Positions 25,378 through 36,416 of a stretch of DNA of 64,000 bases are shown piece by piece. The notes beneath the pieces are model-generated. The model was not told the origin of the DNA. It was given only the letters and a program-made list of their open reading frames with translations, and did no database searches. Both the position numbers and the translations under genes were made by a program. The stretch spans positions 496,001 through 560,000 of the forward strand of contig JBCAMK010000020.1 of assembly GCA_038503065.1 (NCBI GenBank), written 5' to 3'. The DNA is from Paragyromitra xinjiangensis. Lineage: Eukaryota; Ascomycota; Pezizomycetes; Pezizales; Discinaceae. The number at the start of each line of letters is the position of its first letter. Position 1 is the first letter of the stretch.

Positions 25378-27543
25378 TTAACCGCTGTACTCTTGAATGT
25401 TTCCAACGTTCTTACCAAGAAGAGCCATGGGCACGATACCGGAGACGTGGCATTCAGGCCCATATACGTGCATGTCTAGCTTCAGCTCCTGCCCAACGGC
25501 CTTGATGTTCTTCAAACCCTCTTGGTAGTTGGGTCCGGCACGACGAACCCAGATCTGGACTTTGTGCTCTAGGAACACCGGGGCGAACTCACGGAGAGCA
25601 CGGATGACACCCTTGAAGGTAGAGGCGACGTTCTATAACATATTTTTAGCACTGCAGAAAGGAATGAGGAATGAGGGAGCTTACTGTAAAGTTGGCAATA
25701 CCGCCACCGATGAAGAGGATACGGCCCTCGGGGTGAATAGGAGCACGTAGCATGAGGTCAAAAACGGTACGAGCATAGAGATAGGTTTGTCCCTCAGTGG
25801 GAGCACCAGAGTACTCTCCGTAGTTGGCCAATTCACTGGAGAAACCAGACGAAGCGATGGCGTCCGCGTACACGACCGAAGCACCACCACCAGCAACGAG
25901 GGTCCACACTCGGCCAACGGGGTTAAGGACAGTAAGCTTAAGAGAAGCACCGGTCTTAGCATCGAGAGATGCGATATAACTGATTCAGAAGTCAACATTA
26001 CTGCAAGATCCTAAAAATCTATGCCAAATTTGGATGAGATTACGACTTACGCTTCCTCTTTGGTCAGCTCACGACCGAAAGGAGCAGGGAACTCCATTGG
26101 TGGGCCGGCATCGATAGAGACGGTGTCATTTCCAACTGGCCTCAGCCCCAAAGCAGCAGGGCCCCTAGCAATGGCCCACTTGGCACCACACTCGAACTCG
26201 GCAGTCTGATCGAGTTTTGCAGCTAGATCCAGGAAGTGAACCTGAGCAGAGGTCTTATCCTCGTTAGGAATGACGACCAAGGGGTTGATCTCGAGGTAAC
26301 TAAAACGCTAGGAGTTTAAAACCTGGCTATAAATATCTAGATTCAGGGAGACTAACGTGAACTGGCAGTCGACGTAAACGGCGTAGAGCCTGGTAATAAA
26401 GTCGACCAAAACGTTGTGTACACCCGAGGGAACCTTTTGCAGAAGAGTTTGAGCAATGACTTCGTTTGAAGGGTATCTAGGTAACGTTACACATTAGTGC
26501 AATTCTTGTTGGCCGCGGAGAAAGGATAAACCAACTTTGACAGATCCACCGGGATTAGAAGCTTTTCCGCCTTTTCATCGACATCACCGACGTCTACACC
26601 TCCCTCATGAGTGAAGAGGATCCAGTCACCCTGTACATCCCCATGTTAGTAGTTGTTTAAAATCATCTTTCGGGGATAATAACGGTCTCCGATTTCGGCG
26701 GTAGGGCCTACAAATCGGTTTGTATACCACCGGAAATTGACTAGAAAAAAAGAAAATAAGGGCACAAATATGGGGAAACGCATAATAACGCAGATCAAGG
26801 CCGCTTAAGTCGGGTAATTGGACTTTAGGAAGACCGATAAGCGAGAAAACGGGCTGCAATGCACGGCTATACAGGGGAGTGCCAGTGCACACTTCCCGTA
26901 TGAATCGTCGGCCGTTGGGCGGGAGACATCCGCTCGGCCGAGGGCAATAAAAGCTTTGGAGATGCCCACAGCCCAACAACCAAACCACCGACGTGCCAAG
27001 GGCAACGAAACATACCGAGGATAGACAAACACCACAACACGGCAAAAAAGAGAAGAAAAACAATGCCCAATTGCAGGGAGAAGGGAAAAGATGCTATTAA
27101 CTGACCTCTCTAACTGAGTGGATGTTGATGTAGTATTCCTCCTCGGCCTTGTGTGGGCAGAACGGCTCAACCAAGAACGTTCTCAGGTAGCCCTTGACAG
27201 TCTCGACCTGGATCTCCTTTCCGGCCTTCTCTTCAATCCAAGCACGTGCTTGAGCCCATGTCTTATTCAATGCCAACAATCCAGCCTTTCCACGCCTTTT
27301 GATGAGCTGATCCGGCTTCGCAACGAATTTGGCACCCTGCTCGAGCAACCAAGGGTATTGTTGTTCGGCAGCATCGCATACAGCAGAGGGAGACGAGCCC
27401 TCACCGAAGAACAGCGAGGCGAGCTTTGGCGGGGCATTGTGAGGAGGAGGAGGGAGAGTTGATGGGGCAATGACGGCTGAGCGGGTGAGGTGGTAGTTGA
27501 GGATAGCCTTTCCGTCGGCTTCGTGGATAGATTTAGCAGACAT
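25378..27543 (-). CDS. acl2: ATP-citrate lyase subunit 2 (N-terminal citryl-CoA synthetase half)
   Basis: Six exons: 27543-27106, 26630-26536, 26476-26357, 26299-26051, 25979-25685 and 25632-25378; 483 aa, the usual size. It corresponds to the N-terminal part of animal ATP-citrate lyase: an ATP-grasp region (residues about 1-240, with [50 protein letters not shown]) and a citrate-binding domain ([60 protein letters not shown]). With Acl1 it cleaves citrate with ATP and CoA to acetyl-CoA and oxaloacetate in the cytosol, feeding fatty acids, sterols and histone acetylation. It is divergent from acl1, sharing a 1.4-kb upstream region. Intron 1 is 475 nt, against 52-71 nt for the others; intron 2 uses a gttggt donor, required to keep LSKYPSNE in frame. 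Confidence 0.96.
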
Positions 27544-28947
27544 TGTGAAGGGAGTTGGATATTGTTGGAGGACGAAGTGGATGAAATTTCAGGAACAATG
27601 AGGAGGAGATGAAGATGGAAATGGAAATGGAGAGGATGAAGCCGAATTGAAGAAGGGGAAGAAAAGGAGGAAACAGGACAATTGATGAAGTGCAGGAGAG
27701 GTGTGGGGTTGGGCGAGTTTAGTCTTGAGTCTGAGAAAATGGGGAGGGGTGGTCGAGTAACAACTGCCTACCCTGGAGGGACTTCGGTTGAGAGCTGCAG
27801 CGACAGCAAACTGCAGTTACGCCGATTTCAATTCGTTGGGCCCTCGGTTTTTTTTTTCTCTCCCTCGCAGTCAGCCCAAGGCATAGGAGGAGGAGGTCGA
27901 ACGAGTTGGGGCACAGAAAAAAGAGATCCCCGCTACTTTGGTCTGGCAATTGGTGAGCTGGGTCCCATATGTTCCCATTCAGGGTAAACCTCTACTTTCG
28001 CGGGTCTGGTGTACTAAACCCGAGTAAGACTACCCTTGACCCCGGCTTACCCCACACTAACCGTATCTGGAAGCGATCGTCTAATAATACGTTAAAGCCA
28101 CAGTTCAGCCACGATCATACCCCCGCGTTCTCACGCCAAAACGAGTTATTTTATCAGTTTGCACAGGGTGTTTTACGGGTCCCAACAGAACACAAGGCGA
28201 CTACTGCAAGGTCGCACACGTCTTGCAGGTCTCCCCCCCAGGTTCGCAGTCAACGGGCCAGACGCTTCGGATCCCATATCCCCCAACGGTCTGGGCTTGG
28301 AATCACCAACCGAAAAAGAAGTCTTCTTCGCCGTCCCCGATCTCGTTCTCATTTCTCGTTCTTCTTGTTCCTCATCCTCACTCTGCTCTTCTTCATCCTG
28401 CCTTTCTTCAGCCGTAACTTCATTGTCCCCGGCAAACTTGTCCCTCGTGAGTTCTACCTTCAAAAGTCCTTCAAGTTTCCCTCAATTTCCTCCCCGCATC
28501 TCTCACTGACTCGAAGACAATCAGTCCACCTCCATCCATTTCTTCACTCCACCACCTCTTTGTCTTACATCTTCTTTTGCTCTGTCAAGCGAATTGAATT
28601 GGTGAGTTCAACATCTACTTGCAGACCCTCCCCCACCTCTTTTTGCTGTGGCCCATGATGTGTTCCGCCATGCATGTGGTGGTGGTCTAAGTGAGGGGTT
28701 CTTCGGCATTGAGAGCTTGTAGAGGAAAGAGGATTGGACGTGTATGCACTGCACTGCTGTACTTGCATTGTGGTCTCTCTAGTTGCGATCTTGCTCTGGA
28801 TTGTTTTTGCTACCACCCCACCTCTCTCCCATCCCCATTGCTACCTGCACTTTTTTTAAATTTTATCAATTGCCTCCTAGAAGCTTCATTTTATCTTCTC
28901 AATCTTCGTAAATTTTACTGACTCGTTCAAAGATTTGAATTTTCGAG
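27544..28947. promoter_or_regulatory. bidirectional acl2/acl1 promoter region
   Basis: 1404 bp separate the two divergent start codons. The acl2 side is purine-rich on the + strand (CT-rich in the acl2 sense); the acl1 side from about 28330 is CT-rich, both typical of fungal leaders. A gtgagt at 28602-28607, before the acl1 ATG, could open a 5'-UTR intron; a tag at about 28880 could close it. The open frames inside are composition artefacts. Confidence 0.6.
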
Positions 28948-31254
28948 ATGTCTTCTGCTACTCTCGCTCCTCCGCCTGCCCATGGCAAGCAAGCCTCTGC
29001 CAATGACAATATCCGCCGCTTCACTGCTCCCTCTCGCCCGAGGTCTCCTCAAGCTGAGCACACCCTGTTCCACCCCAAGACTCGTGCTTTCGTCTACGGA
29101 CTGCAGCCCAAAGCATGTCAGGGAATGTTGGATTTCGACTTCATCTGTAGGTATCCCAAGCTCTAATAAACAATTCCCGAGCACGTGACAAATTTTTCAA
29201 GCCCTGGGATGCAATTGATGTTGAATTTGCGCTAACATCACCGAAATGATAGGCAAGCGCACAACCCCCAGTGTAGCTGGTATCATCTACCCATTCGGAG
29301 GGCAGTTCGTTTCCAAGATGTACTGGGGAACTTCTGAGACCCTTCTCCCGGTCTACCAAGCTGTGGACAAAGCTTGCGAGAAGCACCCCGAAGTTGACAC
29401 TGTAAGTGCACTTCCAATGGCTATGATTATGCGCCTTTCTAACATGAGCAGGTTGTGAACTTTGCCAGCTCGCGTTCAGTGTACAGCAGCACCTTGGAGT
29501 TGATGGAGAAGCCCCAAATCAAGACCATTGCTATCATTGCTGAGGGTGTCCCAGAAAGGCGCGCCCGTGAAATTATGCACATTGCTCAGCAAAAGGGCAT
29601 CACCATCATCGGTCCCGCCACTGTTGGTGGAATCAAGCCCGGTTCATTCAAGATTGGTAACACCGGTGGTATGATGGACAACATTGTCGCTTCCAAGCTC
29701 TACCGCCAAGGGTCTGTCGGCTACGTTTCCAAGTCTGGTGGTATGTCTAACGAGTTGAACAACATCATCTCTACAACCACGAACGGTGTTTACGAGGGTG
29801 TCGCCATTGGAGGAGACAGATATCCGGGAACCACTTTCATCGAGCATTTGTTGAGGTATGCTTTCTCAGCCAATCAATTCGTGCCTTTATGATCTCGTTA
29901 GCTTACAAATAGTGCAGATACCAAGCCGATCCTGAGTGCAAGATCTTGGTCCTCCTTGGTGAGGTCGGAGGTGTTGAGGAGTACCGTGTTATCGAAGCTG
30001 TGAAGCAGGGGGTTATCACCAAGCCTATTGTTGCTTGGGCTATCGGAACCTGTGCATCCATGTTCAAGACTGAGGTCCAGTTCGGACATGCTGGTTCTTT
30101 CGCCAACTCACAGCTTGAGACTGCCGCTACCAAGAATGCGGCCATGAAGGAAGCCGGATTCCACGTCCCCGCAACCTTCGAGGAATTCCCGCAAACCTTG
30201 AAGGAGGTCTACGACGGACTCGTTGCCGCTGGAACTATCGTTCCCCAGCCCGAGCCAATTCCCCCCAAGATCCCCATCGATTACTCATGGGCCCAGGAGC
30301 TTGGTCTTGTCCGTAAGCCAGCTGCCTTCATCTCCACCATCTCCGACGATCGTGGCCAGGAGCTTCTATATGCTGGTATGCCCATCTCAGACGTCTTCAA
30401 AGAAGAGATTGGTATCGGAGGTGTCATGTCACTGTTGTGGTTCCGTCGCCGTCTGCCCGATTATGCTTCTAAGTTCTTGGAGATGGTTTTGATGTTGACT
30501 GCCGATCACGGTCCGGCTGTTTCCGGTGCCATGAACACCATCATCACCACCAGAGCCGGAAAGGATTTGATTTCCGCCTTGGTATCTGGTCTGTTGACCA
30601 TTGGAGAAAGATTCGGTGGTGCTCTTGACGGAGCCGCTGCTGAGTTCACTGGTGCTTTCGATAAGGGCCTGAGCCCCAGGGATTTCGTTGACACTATGAG
30701 GAAGCAGAACAAGCTGAGTAAGTTGCTATTGAAGCCTCTTGAAATACGCGATACTAATTTCCTGAAGTCCCTGGTATCGGTCACAAGGTCAAGTCCCGCA
30801 ACAACCCCGATCTCCGTGTCGAGCTTGTCAAGGAGTTCGTCCTTAAGCGATTCCCATCGCACAAGCTCTTGGATTACGCCCTTGCCGTCGAGTCCGTCAC
30901 CACTAGCAAGAAGGACAACTTGATCCTCAACGTTGATGGATGTGTTGCTGTCTGCTTCGTCGACCTGATCCGAAACTGTGGTGCTTTCTCTGCTGAGGAG
31001 GCTGAAGACTACCTGAGGGTAAGGATTCCTGTTTTCGTAGCTCATCCGGAACCTGCTAACATGACCCACAGATGGGTGTCCTCAACGGTCTCTTCGTACT
31101 CGGACGTTCCATCGGTCTGATTGCCCATTACCTCGACCAGAAGAGGCTGAGGACTGGTCTGTACAGACATCCTTGGGATGATATCACCTACCTCCTCCCC
31201 AACCTCCAGGGCAATGCACCAGGAAACGAAGGCAGAGTGGAAGTTACTCTCTAA
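28948..31254 (+). CDS. acl1: ATP-citrate lyase subunit 1 (C-terminal catalytic half)
   Basis: Six exons: 28948-29146, 29253-29401, 29452-29855, 29918-30717, 30768-31018 and 31072-31254; 661 aa, as expected. It corresponds to the C-terminal part of animal ATP-citrate lyase: a succinyl-CoA-synthetase alpha-like part ([44 protein letters not shown]) and a citrate-synthase-like end ([48 protein letters not shown]). The phosphorylated histidine is His308, in [20 protein letters not shown]. Junctions such as DFIC|KRTTP (phase 1) and LLR|YQADP restore conserved sequence. It acts with Acl2 as the cytosolic acetyl-CoA source. The head-to-head pairing implies co-regulation from the shared upstream region. 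Confidence 0.97.
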
Positions 31255-31758
31255 ACGTAATCGGAAGGGGAAAAAAGGGTACAAAAACTTATGAATATAC
31301 CTAGACAAAAAAGTGGGAATGTCGGATGTCTTTTCTTTTTCATGGTACTAGAGCGTTGAAGGGAATGAATTGGATTTCAAATTATTTTTTCTGGAGCAAT
31401 ATTTGGTAAATGTGTGAACTGCGAACTTTCCGAGTGATTAGGGAAATGGAACTCTTGTGATTATGATGAAATTAAGCTTCAGGGCGTGTCGCTTTTTGGA
31501 GGAAGCAAACAACCCAACCATTTTATGTGTGAAAGGAATAAAATTGTACGAACGTAAACAGAAGTAGTGCCCACTATTCAGGTAACTGACTGCAGAGCTT
31601 GTTAGGCTGAGGCGTTGGGCTGAGGTTGAGAGAAGCTTCTGCGAGTCATCCAGGGGCGCGTTACACAAACAGTCACGACCTGCGACTCACCCCGCGACTC
31701 ACCCCACCATACATAAATGACGGCCCCGCGTCTTCCATTCCACATCCTCTGACTCCAA
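31255..31758. other. intergenic acl1-TPT1
   Basis: This is the acl1 3' region and TPT1 promoter. A CGAGTGAT motif lies at 31431-31438. No other feature was seen. Confidence 0.5.
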
Positions 31759-32876
31759 TTGCTAGCACTATCGCCACGTAACATCGCAAGAGCCTACATC
31801 CCAGGAATTTTTATTCCAACAATCCTAAATCAAAACCAATCCCGGTTTAGCACAATGTCCAGTGAAGCTAACAGCCGTGGTGGACGAGGAGGAAGAGGAG
31901 GGCGAGGGCGAGGAAGAGACGATAACCCAGACAAGATTATCTCAAAAGCTCTATCCTGGATACTTCGTCACGGCGCCCAGAAAGAGGGATTGAAGCTTCG
32001 TGGTGACGGATACGCCAATGTTGCCGAGCTGGTAAGTCACACCAAGAGCACGAACAAAGCGACGAATTCATCTAACAGCCCTGAGAGAAATAGCTAGACA
32101 TGCCTAAATTTAAAAAGCTAAACCTGACATTCGACAAGCTCCGCCAGATTGTCGCCGACAACGATAAACAACGATACACACTAGTTCTCGCCGCATCTAC
32201 ACCTGAATCAATCCCCACCTCCGGCGATGGCGACATCGCCGCCGGAACCGCGACTCTCACCGTTAAAGAATCTACCCCGGAAACCACCGTGGAAACCCAG
32301 GAGCCTCTGGCAGAGCCATCGAATAATCCATCTGACTATTTGATCCGCGCGAACCAAGGCCACTCCATCGTGCTCTCGTCCGAGTCATTGCAACTCACGC
32401 CCCTGCTACCGCAGGGCCTCCCAGTTGCTGTCCATGGGACGTTTTATTCGGCCTATGAGGCGATTGTGGAGTCGGGGTGTTTGTCGAGGATGGGGAGGAA
32501 TCACATTCATCTTGCGGCGGCAGAGACTGGGGTGGTTTCTGGGATGAGAGCTGATGCGGAGGTGTTGGTGTTTGTGGATGTTGTGAGGGCGGTGGAGGAG
32601 GGGGGGTTGAAGTTTTGGACGAGTGCGAATGGGGTGGTGTTGACGGAGGGGGATAAGGAGGGGAGGTTGGGGCTGGAGTTTGTGCAGAAGATTGTGGATC
32701 GGAGGAGTGGGTTGGGGCTGTTATGGCAGGGTGGGGAAGTGGTGAGGGAGCTGCCGGAGGGGTTGAAGGGGAGGAAGCGTGGGAGGGGAGGTGGTAGGGG
32801 TAGAGGGAGAGGCGGTGGGAGAGGGAGAGGCGGTGGGGGTGGAGGGGAGAGGGCGGTTGATGCGGGAGATCCGTAG
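31759..32876 (+). CDS. TPT1: tRNA 2'-phosphotransferase
   Basis: Two exons, 31759-32031 and 32094-32876, joined in phase 0 (VAEL|LDMPKFKKL). The protein is 351 aa from the first in-frame ATG, or 319 aa from the ATG at 31855 (MSSEANSRGG). Tpt1/KptA transfers the 2'-phosphate left at the splice junction of ligated tRNAs to NAD+. Family blocks are in order: ALSWILRHGAQKEGLKLRGDG, IRANQGHSI, VHGTFYSAYEAIVESGCLSRMGRNHIHLA, and GMRADAEVLVFVDVVRA with FWTSANGVVLTEG; the Arg-His, Arg and Arg residues that bind the phosphate are present. Both ends are Gly/Arg-rich: GGRGGRGGRGRGR near the start and a long RG/GG tail, unusual for this enzyme. The 32 residues before Met 31855 hold Arg and hydrophobic residues but no acidic residue, so could target mitochondria. 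Product firm, start open. Confidence 0.94.
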
Positions 32877-33445
32877 AGGGGTGTAGGTAACGTGTATTAT
32901 AGGATCATATATTATCACTCTTCTCGTTCTTAGGAAAGTACATGTAACTATTTGGTGGTTTGGATTTTAGCTGTCTTAGGAAACGTAGGAGGTTTTAAAC
33001 CTTTCCTTTACAAATATATAATGCAGGTGCAGTATTAACCTCGTATTATTTACCGTTCCCATTAATCACGGTAACTACACCCTCAGACGTTGTTGCGTTT
33101 CACTTTTGTTCCAATATACTCTTGCTTCAGCAGGCGTGTCGCTTCCGAAACCATCAATTGTAGCAGTTTTCTGGGGCACGAATGGGAATGAGATGACTAG
33201 CTGGAAACCAGGTTCCAGAGTAATAGTACAGCTATTTGGGTAACTACATGTATGGAAGACTATCCTCTGGGTACGGACTGGCTGTGTAATTATCTATCAT
33301 AGGTCTTTGCTAAGACGAGTGCTTTTCGGTTGATAAACATCCTGTGAAACAAAACCTTCCGTAATATCAAACAGCTGCCCAGAGCTGGCAGACGTAAGCA
33401 GCAGCAGTGCCCAGCAATAGTGGCTCAGAGATGTAGACGTCAACA
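32877..33445. other. intergenic TPT1 downstream
   Basis: The TPT1 3' region. Two TACATGTA palindromes lie at 32939-32946 and 33245-33252. No gene was seen up to the MITE. Confidence 0.5.
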
Positions 33446-33872
33446 TATGGTTGGGGACACCTAGTGCCGGAGGGGATTTTGCCCAAGATTCCAAGGCCAA
33501 TACCTCAACCACCACCACACCTTAAAATAATTTTCTCTCTGTTAAATGCCTCTATTTCATCTGCTCTACAACATGACAGAGCCCGATTCTTTTTATCTTT
33601 TTTTTTCGTGGAGTTATTAAGCTTCAAAGATGTGGCTTTTTGGTGAGAGACAGAATGAATGTCGCGTCTAGATAATGCCTATTTGGGCTATTTTATAGCC
33701 CAAATAGGCAATAGTTTAGCGTATTAATAAGCCCATACTGGATCTTGGCACAAATATTCAGGCTCTTGGCGGATGCGTAATGGGTAAATTACCCAAAATA
33801 GTAAGGAAAAGTGCATTACTAATCATCGAAATGAATGTCGCACCCCTCCGGCACTAGGAGTCCCCAACCATA
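33446..33872. mobile_element. Tc1/mariner-type MITE, 423 bp, 28-bp TIRs, TA duplication
   Basis: The left terminal repeat is 33448-33475 (starts TGGTTGGGGACACCTAG, ends CCGGAGGGG). Its inverted copy is 33843-33870, differing at one base. Both are flanked by TA (33446-33447 and 33871-33872), the target duplication typical of Tc1/mariner elements. The interior has no long open frame, so it is non-autonomous. It carries a 15-bp perfect hairpin at 33676-33710. Its position 340 bp before the ERG24 start means it could affect that promoter. It was found by eye from the inverted repeat; no copy number is known. Confidence 0.8.
33676..33710. repeat. perfect 15-bp inverted repeat (hairpin) inside the MITE
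   Basis: TGCCTATTTGGGCTA at 33676-33690 and its exact reverse complement at 33696-33710, with a 5-base TTTTA loop. Confidence 0.95.
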
Positions 33873-34209
33873 TTGCCGGCAAACAGCCAAGCTCCAATAG
33901 CAGACTGCAGGGTCCTGGAGCTTGGCCAAACCTTAAGCTTCAAAGACATCGCGCTAACCCCAGCTCGCTTAGCGCCCGACACAGGACACGGAAATTCTCT
34001 GGCCGAAGATGGGGCCATCTGTGGATCTGCACTCTTCCGATCCAGGAGAATTCTGTACGCGTCTTTTAGATCGCGACAACCCAGGGGAAGGTACAGGAGT
34101 AATATAAGGGACAGTTCACCTCCGTCGGTCTTTTCATCAGCATAAGTAGATTTTGGTTTCCGCTATACTCGGGTTTCCCCCTATTTATTCACGACTCGCA
34201 ACAACCATC
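33873..34209. promoter_or_regulatory. ERG24 upstream region with 11-bp hairpin
   Basis: This lies between the MITE and the ERG24 start. GCCAAGCTCCA at 33886-33896 pairs exactly with 33916-33926 (19-base loop). A C/T-rich leader (34160-34205) precedes the ATG. No transcription-factor site could be named with confidence. Confidence 0.45.
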
Positions 34210-35592
34210 ATGGCTGAGCACGGGTATGAGTTTGGTGGCCCGTAAGTTTTTCTGGTTATCCTCGAGCTTAATTGACTTTTTCTAACGAAATTTGGCAGTC
34301 TGGGAGCATTAGCTGTTACCCTTGGGACACCGTTTCTGACGTACGCGCTTTATTTCACCTGCAATGAAGCTGGTTGTCCTTCACCTGAGTTTCTTGCAGA
34401 CCCTGTTGGCACTTTCAAGACCTCGTTATGGCCGGGCTGGTCAGGCATCTTTTCGACAAAGGTACTGGCGTTTTACACGGCGTATTGGTTTGGGCTGGTG
34501 GCGATGCAGTATATCCTACCAGGGAAAACGGGATTGGGGGTGGTATTGAAGGATGGGACGAGGCTGAAATATAAACTTAATGGTGTGTTCTTACCTCGAA
34601 TGAGGTGAAGAAAGCAATTGACTAACAAACAGCCAGGCTTCGAATCATTCATGCTAGTATTCACCTACTGCGGGGCCATGACCTACAAAGACGGCCTCAG
34701 TTTCTGGCTCTGGGCCTTCATCTGGGACAACTTCCTCCAAATCATAACCAGCACTCTAATCTTCTCCACAATCCTCTCATTCTACTGCTACATCTCCTCC
34801 TTCTTCACCAACGAGATCCTCGCCAGCAACACCGGCAACGCCCTCTACGACTGGTTCATCGGCCGTCCCCTCAACCCCCGCATCCACTCCCTCGACCTCA
34901 AATCCTTCTGCGAGTTACGTCCCGGCATGATCATGTGGCCACTCCTCAACTTCTCCTTCCTCGCCCACCAATACGCCGTTCACGGCCGTATCACCGACTC
35001 CATGATCCTCGTCAACGTCTTCCAGTTCTGGTACGTCTTCGACAGTCTATGGAACGAGCCGGCAGTCCTCACAACAATGGACATCACCACCGACGGCTTC
35101 GGGTTCATGTTAGCATTCGGCGACCTTGTCTGGGTACCACTGGTATACTCACTGCAAGCCCGCTACCTCGCAAGCCACCCTGTTGATCTCGGAGTATGGG
35201 GTCTTGCTGGGGTGTTGGCTGTTCAGGCGGCGGGGTATATCACGTTTAGGGGCGCGAATGGGACGAAGAATACGTTTAGGACGAATCCGAATGATCCGAG
35301 CGTGAAGCATATCAAGTATATTGAGACGAAGAGCGGGAGTAGGTTGATGGTGAGTGGGTGGTGGGGGGTTAGTAGACATGTTAATTACCTTGGGGATTGG
35401 ATTATGGCTTGGGCGTGGTGTCTGCCGACGGGGTTTTCAACACCGATTACGTATTTTTATGTTGTGTATTTTGCGGTGTTGTTGTTACATAGAGAGCGCA
35501 GGGATGAGGCGAAGTGTAGAAGTAAGTATGGCGAGGATTGGAAGAGATATACTAGTGTGGTGAGGTATAGGATTGTTCCGGGTGTTTATTAG
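34210..35592 (+). CDS. erg24: delta(14)-sterol reductase (sterol C14 reductase)
   Basis: Three exons, 34210-34241, 34299-34582 and 34637-35592; 423 aa, close to yeast Erg24. Exon 1 codes only MAEHGYEFGGP; the splice restores FEFGGxLGA-like FGGPLGALAV. It reduces the C14=C15 double bond in ergosterol synthesis at the ER membrane using NADPH. Multiple hydrophobic segments are seen. Signature blocks of the ERG4/ERG24 family are GNALYDWFIGRPLNPR, ELRPGMIMWPLLNFS, TTDGFGFMLAFGDLVWVP, SLQARYL and the C-terminal LLHRERRDEAKCRSKYGEDW. MDITTDGFGFM separates it from delta(24(24(1))) reductase only in part, but the N-terminal GGPLGAL and the ending RYRIVPGVY fit C14 reductase best. A MITE lies just upstream. 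Assignment firm. Confidence 0.96.
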
Positions 35593-36416
35593 AGGTTTAG
35601 TGGGTGTCTGGGGTTTGTGTTTGTGGCGTAGTATAGTTTAGATAGTTAATACTGAAGATTTCATTCATCACATTTCATCTATTATTGTCTTCCCTGGGTC
35701 CTACTAGATTGATTCGGAGCGGTTGCTGCAGGCCCAGACCTATTTCCCTTGGTATGCGTCACTGATGAGAACACCTCGGGCCTCGGTACGGGTATGGTTC
35801 ATCGGGTATGGTATGAGTCACTGAGCAGGATTGTGAGCTAGACCTGCGATTTGGCACGACTAGAGGGTTGATTGTAAGCCGGGTAGGAAGCGATGGGGCA
35901 GTGGTAAATCATGACATATCACTCGGGTTGGTGGGTGGCGGGATGTTGGAATATTATGTTCCTAATAGGCCTCCGCTTATTATTAGCAACTTTAGGAGAA
36001 CTCTTAGAAGAGCTTTTGGATACTTCCGTATACTAGAGCTTTCCGCCTGTCTTTGGCGTTCACATAAAGCTCGAACGAGGCCTAAAGATTGTCACAAACC
36101 TGATATCCAAACTTGTGGTAAGACACTAGTGTAGAAGACGTTACTGGGATCATTTCTTTTAGTATTCTAGCCTTAAAGTATCTTTGAAGAAAGTCTTTGA
36201 AGGTGTTATTTCTATGTACTCTTACTTATGGGTTCAGGGTTAGGGCTGAGGAATTCATGCAGGTAGACTAATCTACGGTATGCACCTTTGCGGGGCTCTG
36301 GCTATTACCAAACCGACAGCTCCTTAATTCAGTGCAGGTTTTACAGGTATTTTCAAAGACATTGGAGTTCACCCAACATCCTAACTCATCCACGAGACCA
36401 GACACTATCGCAAGAC
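35593..36416. other. intergenic erg24 to F-box/ankyrin gene
   Basis: Only short frames; an ATCACTCG motif lies at 35918-35925. The frame of the next gene is open from 36288, but its first F-box-like residues follow the ATG at 36417. Confidence 0.5.

Noticed and set aside
26626..27063. 145-codon minus-strand frame within the acl2 region
   Set aside because: It lies almost wholly in intron 1 of acl2; splicing over it restores the conserved acl2 sequence.
27969..28658. 229-codon plus-strand frame before acl1
   Set aside because: Ser/Phe/Pro-rich product of the CT-rich leader; no motif, no link by splicing to acl1 in the right frame.
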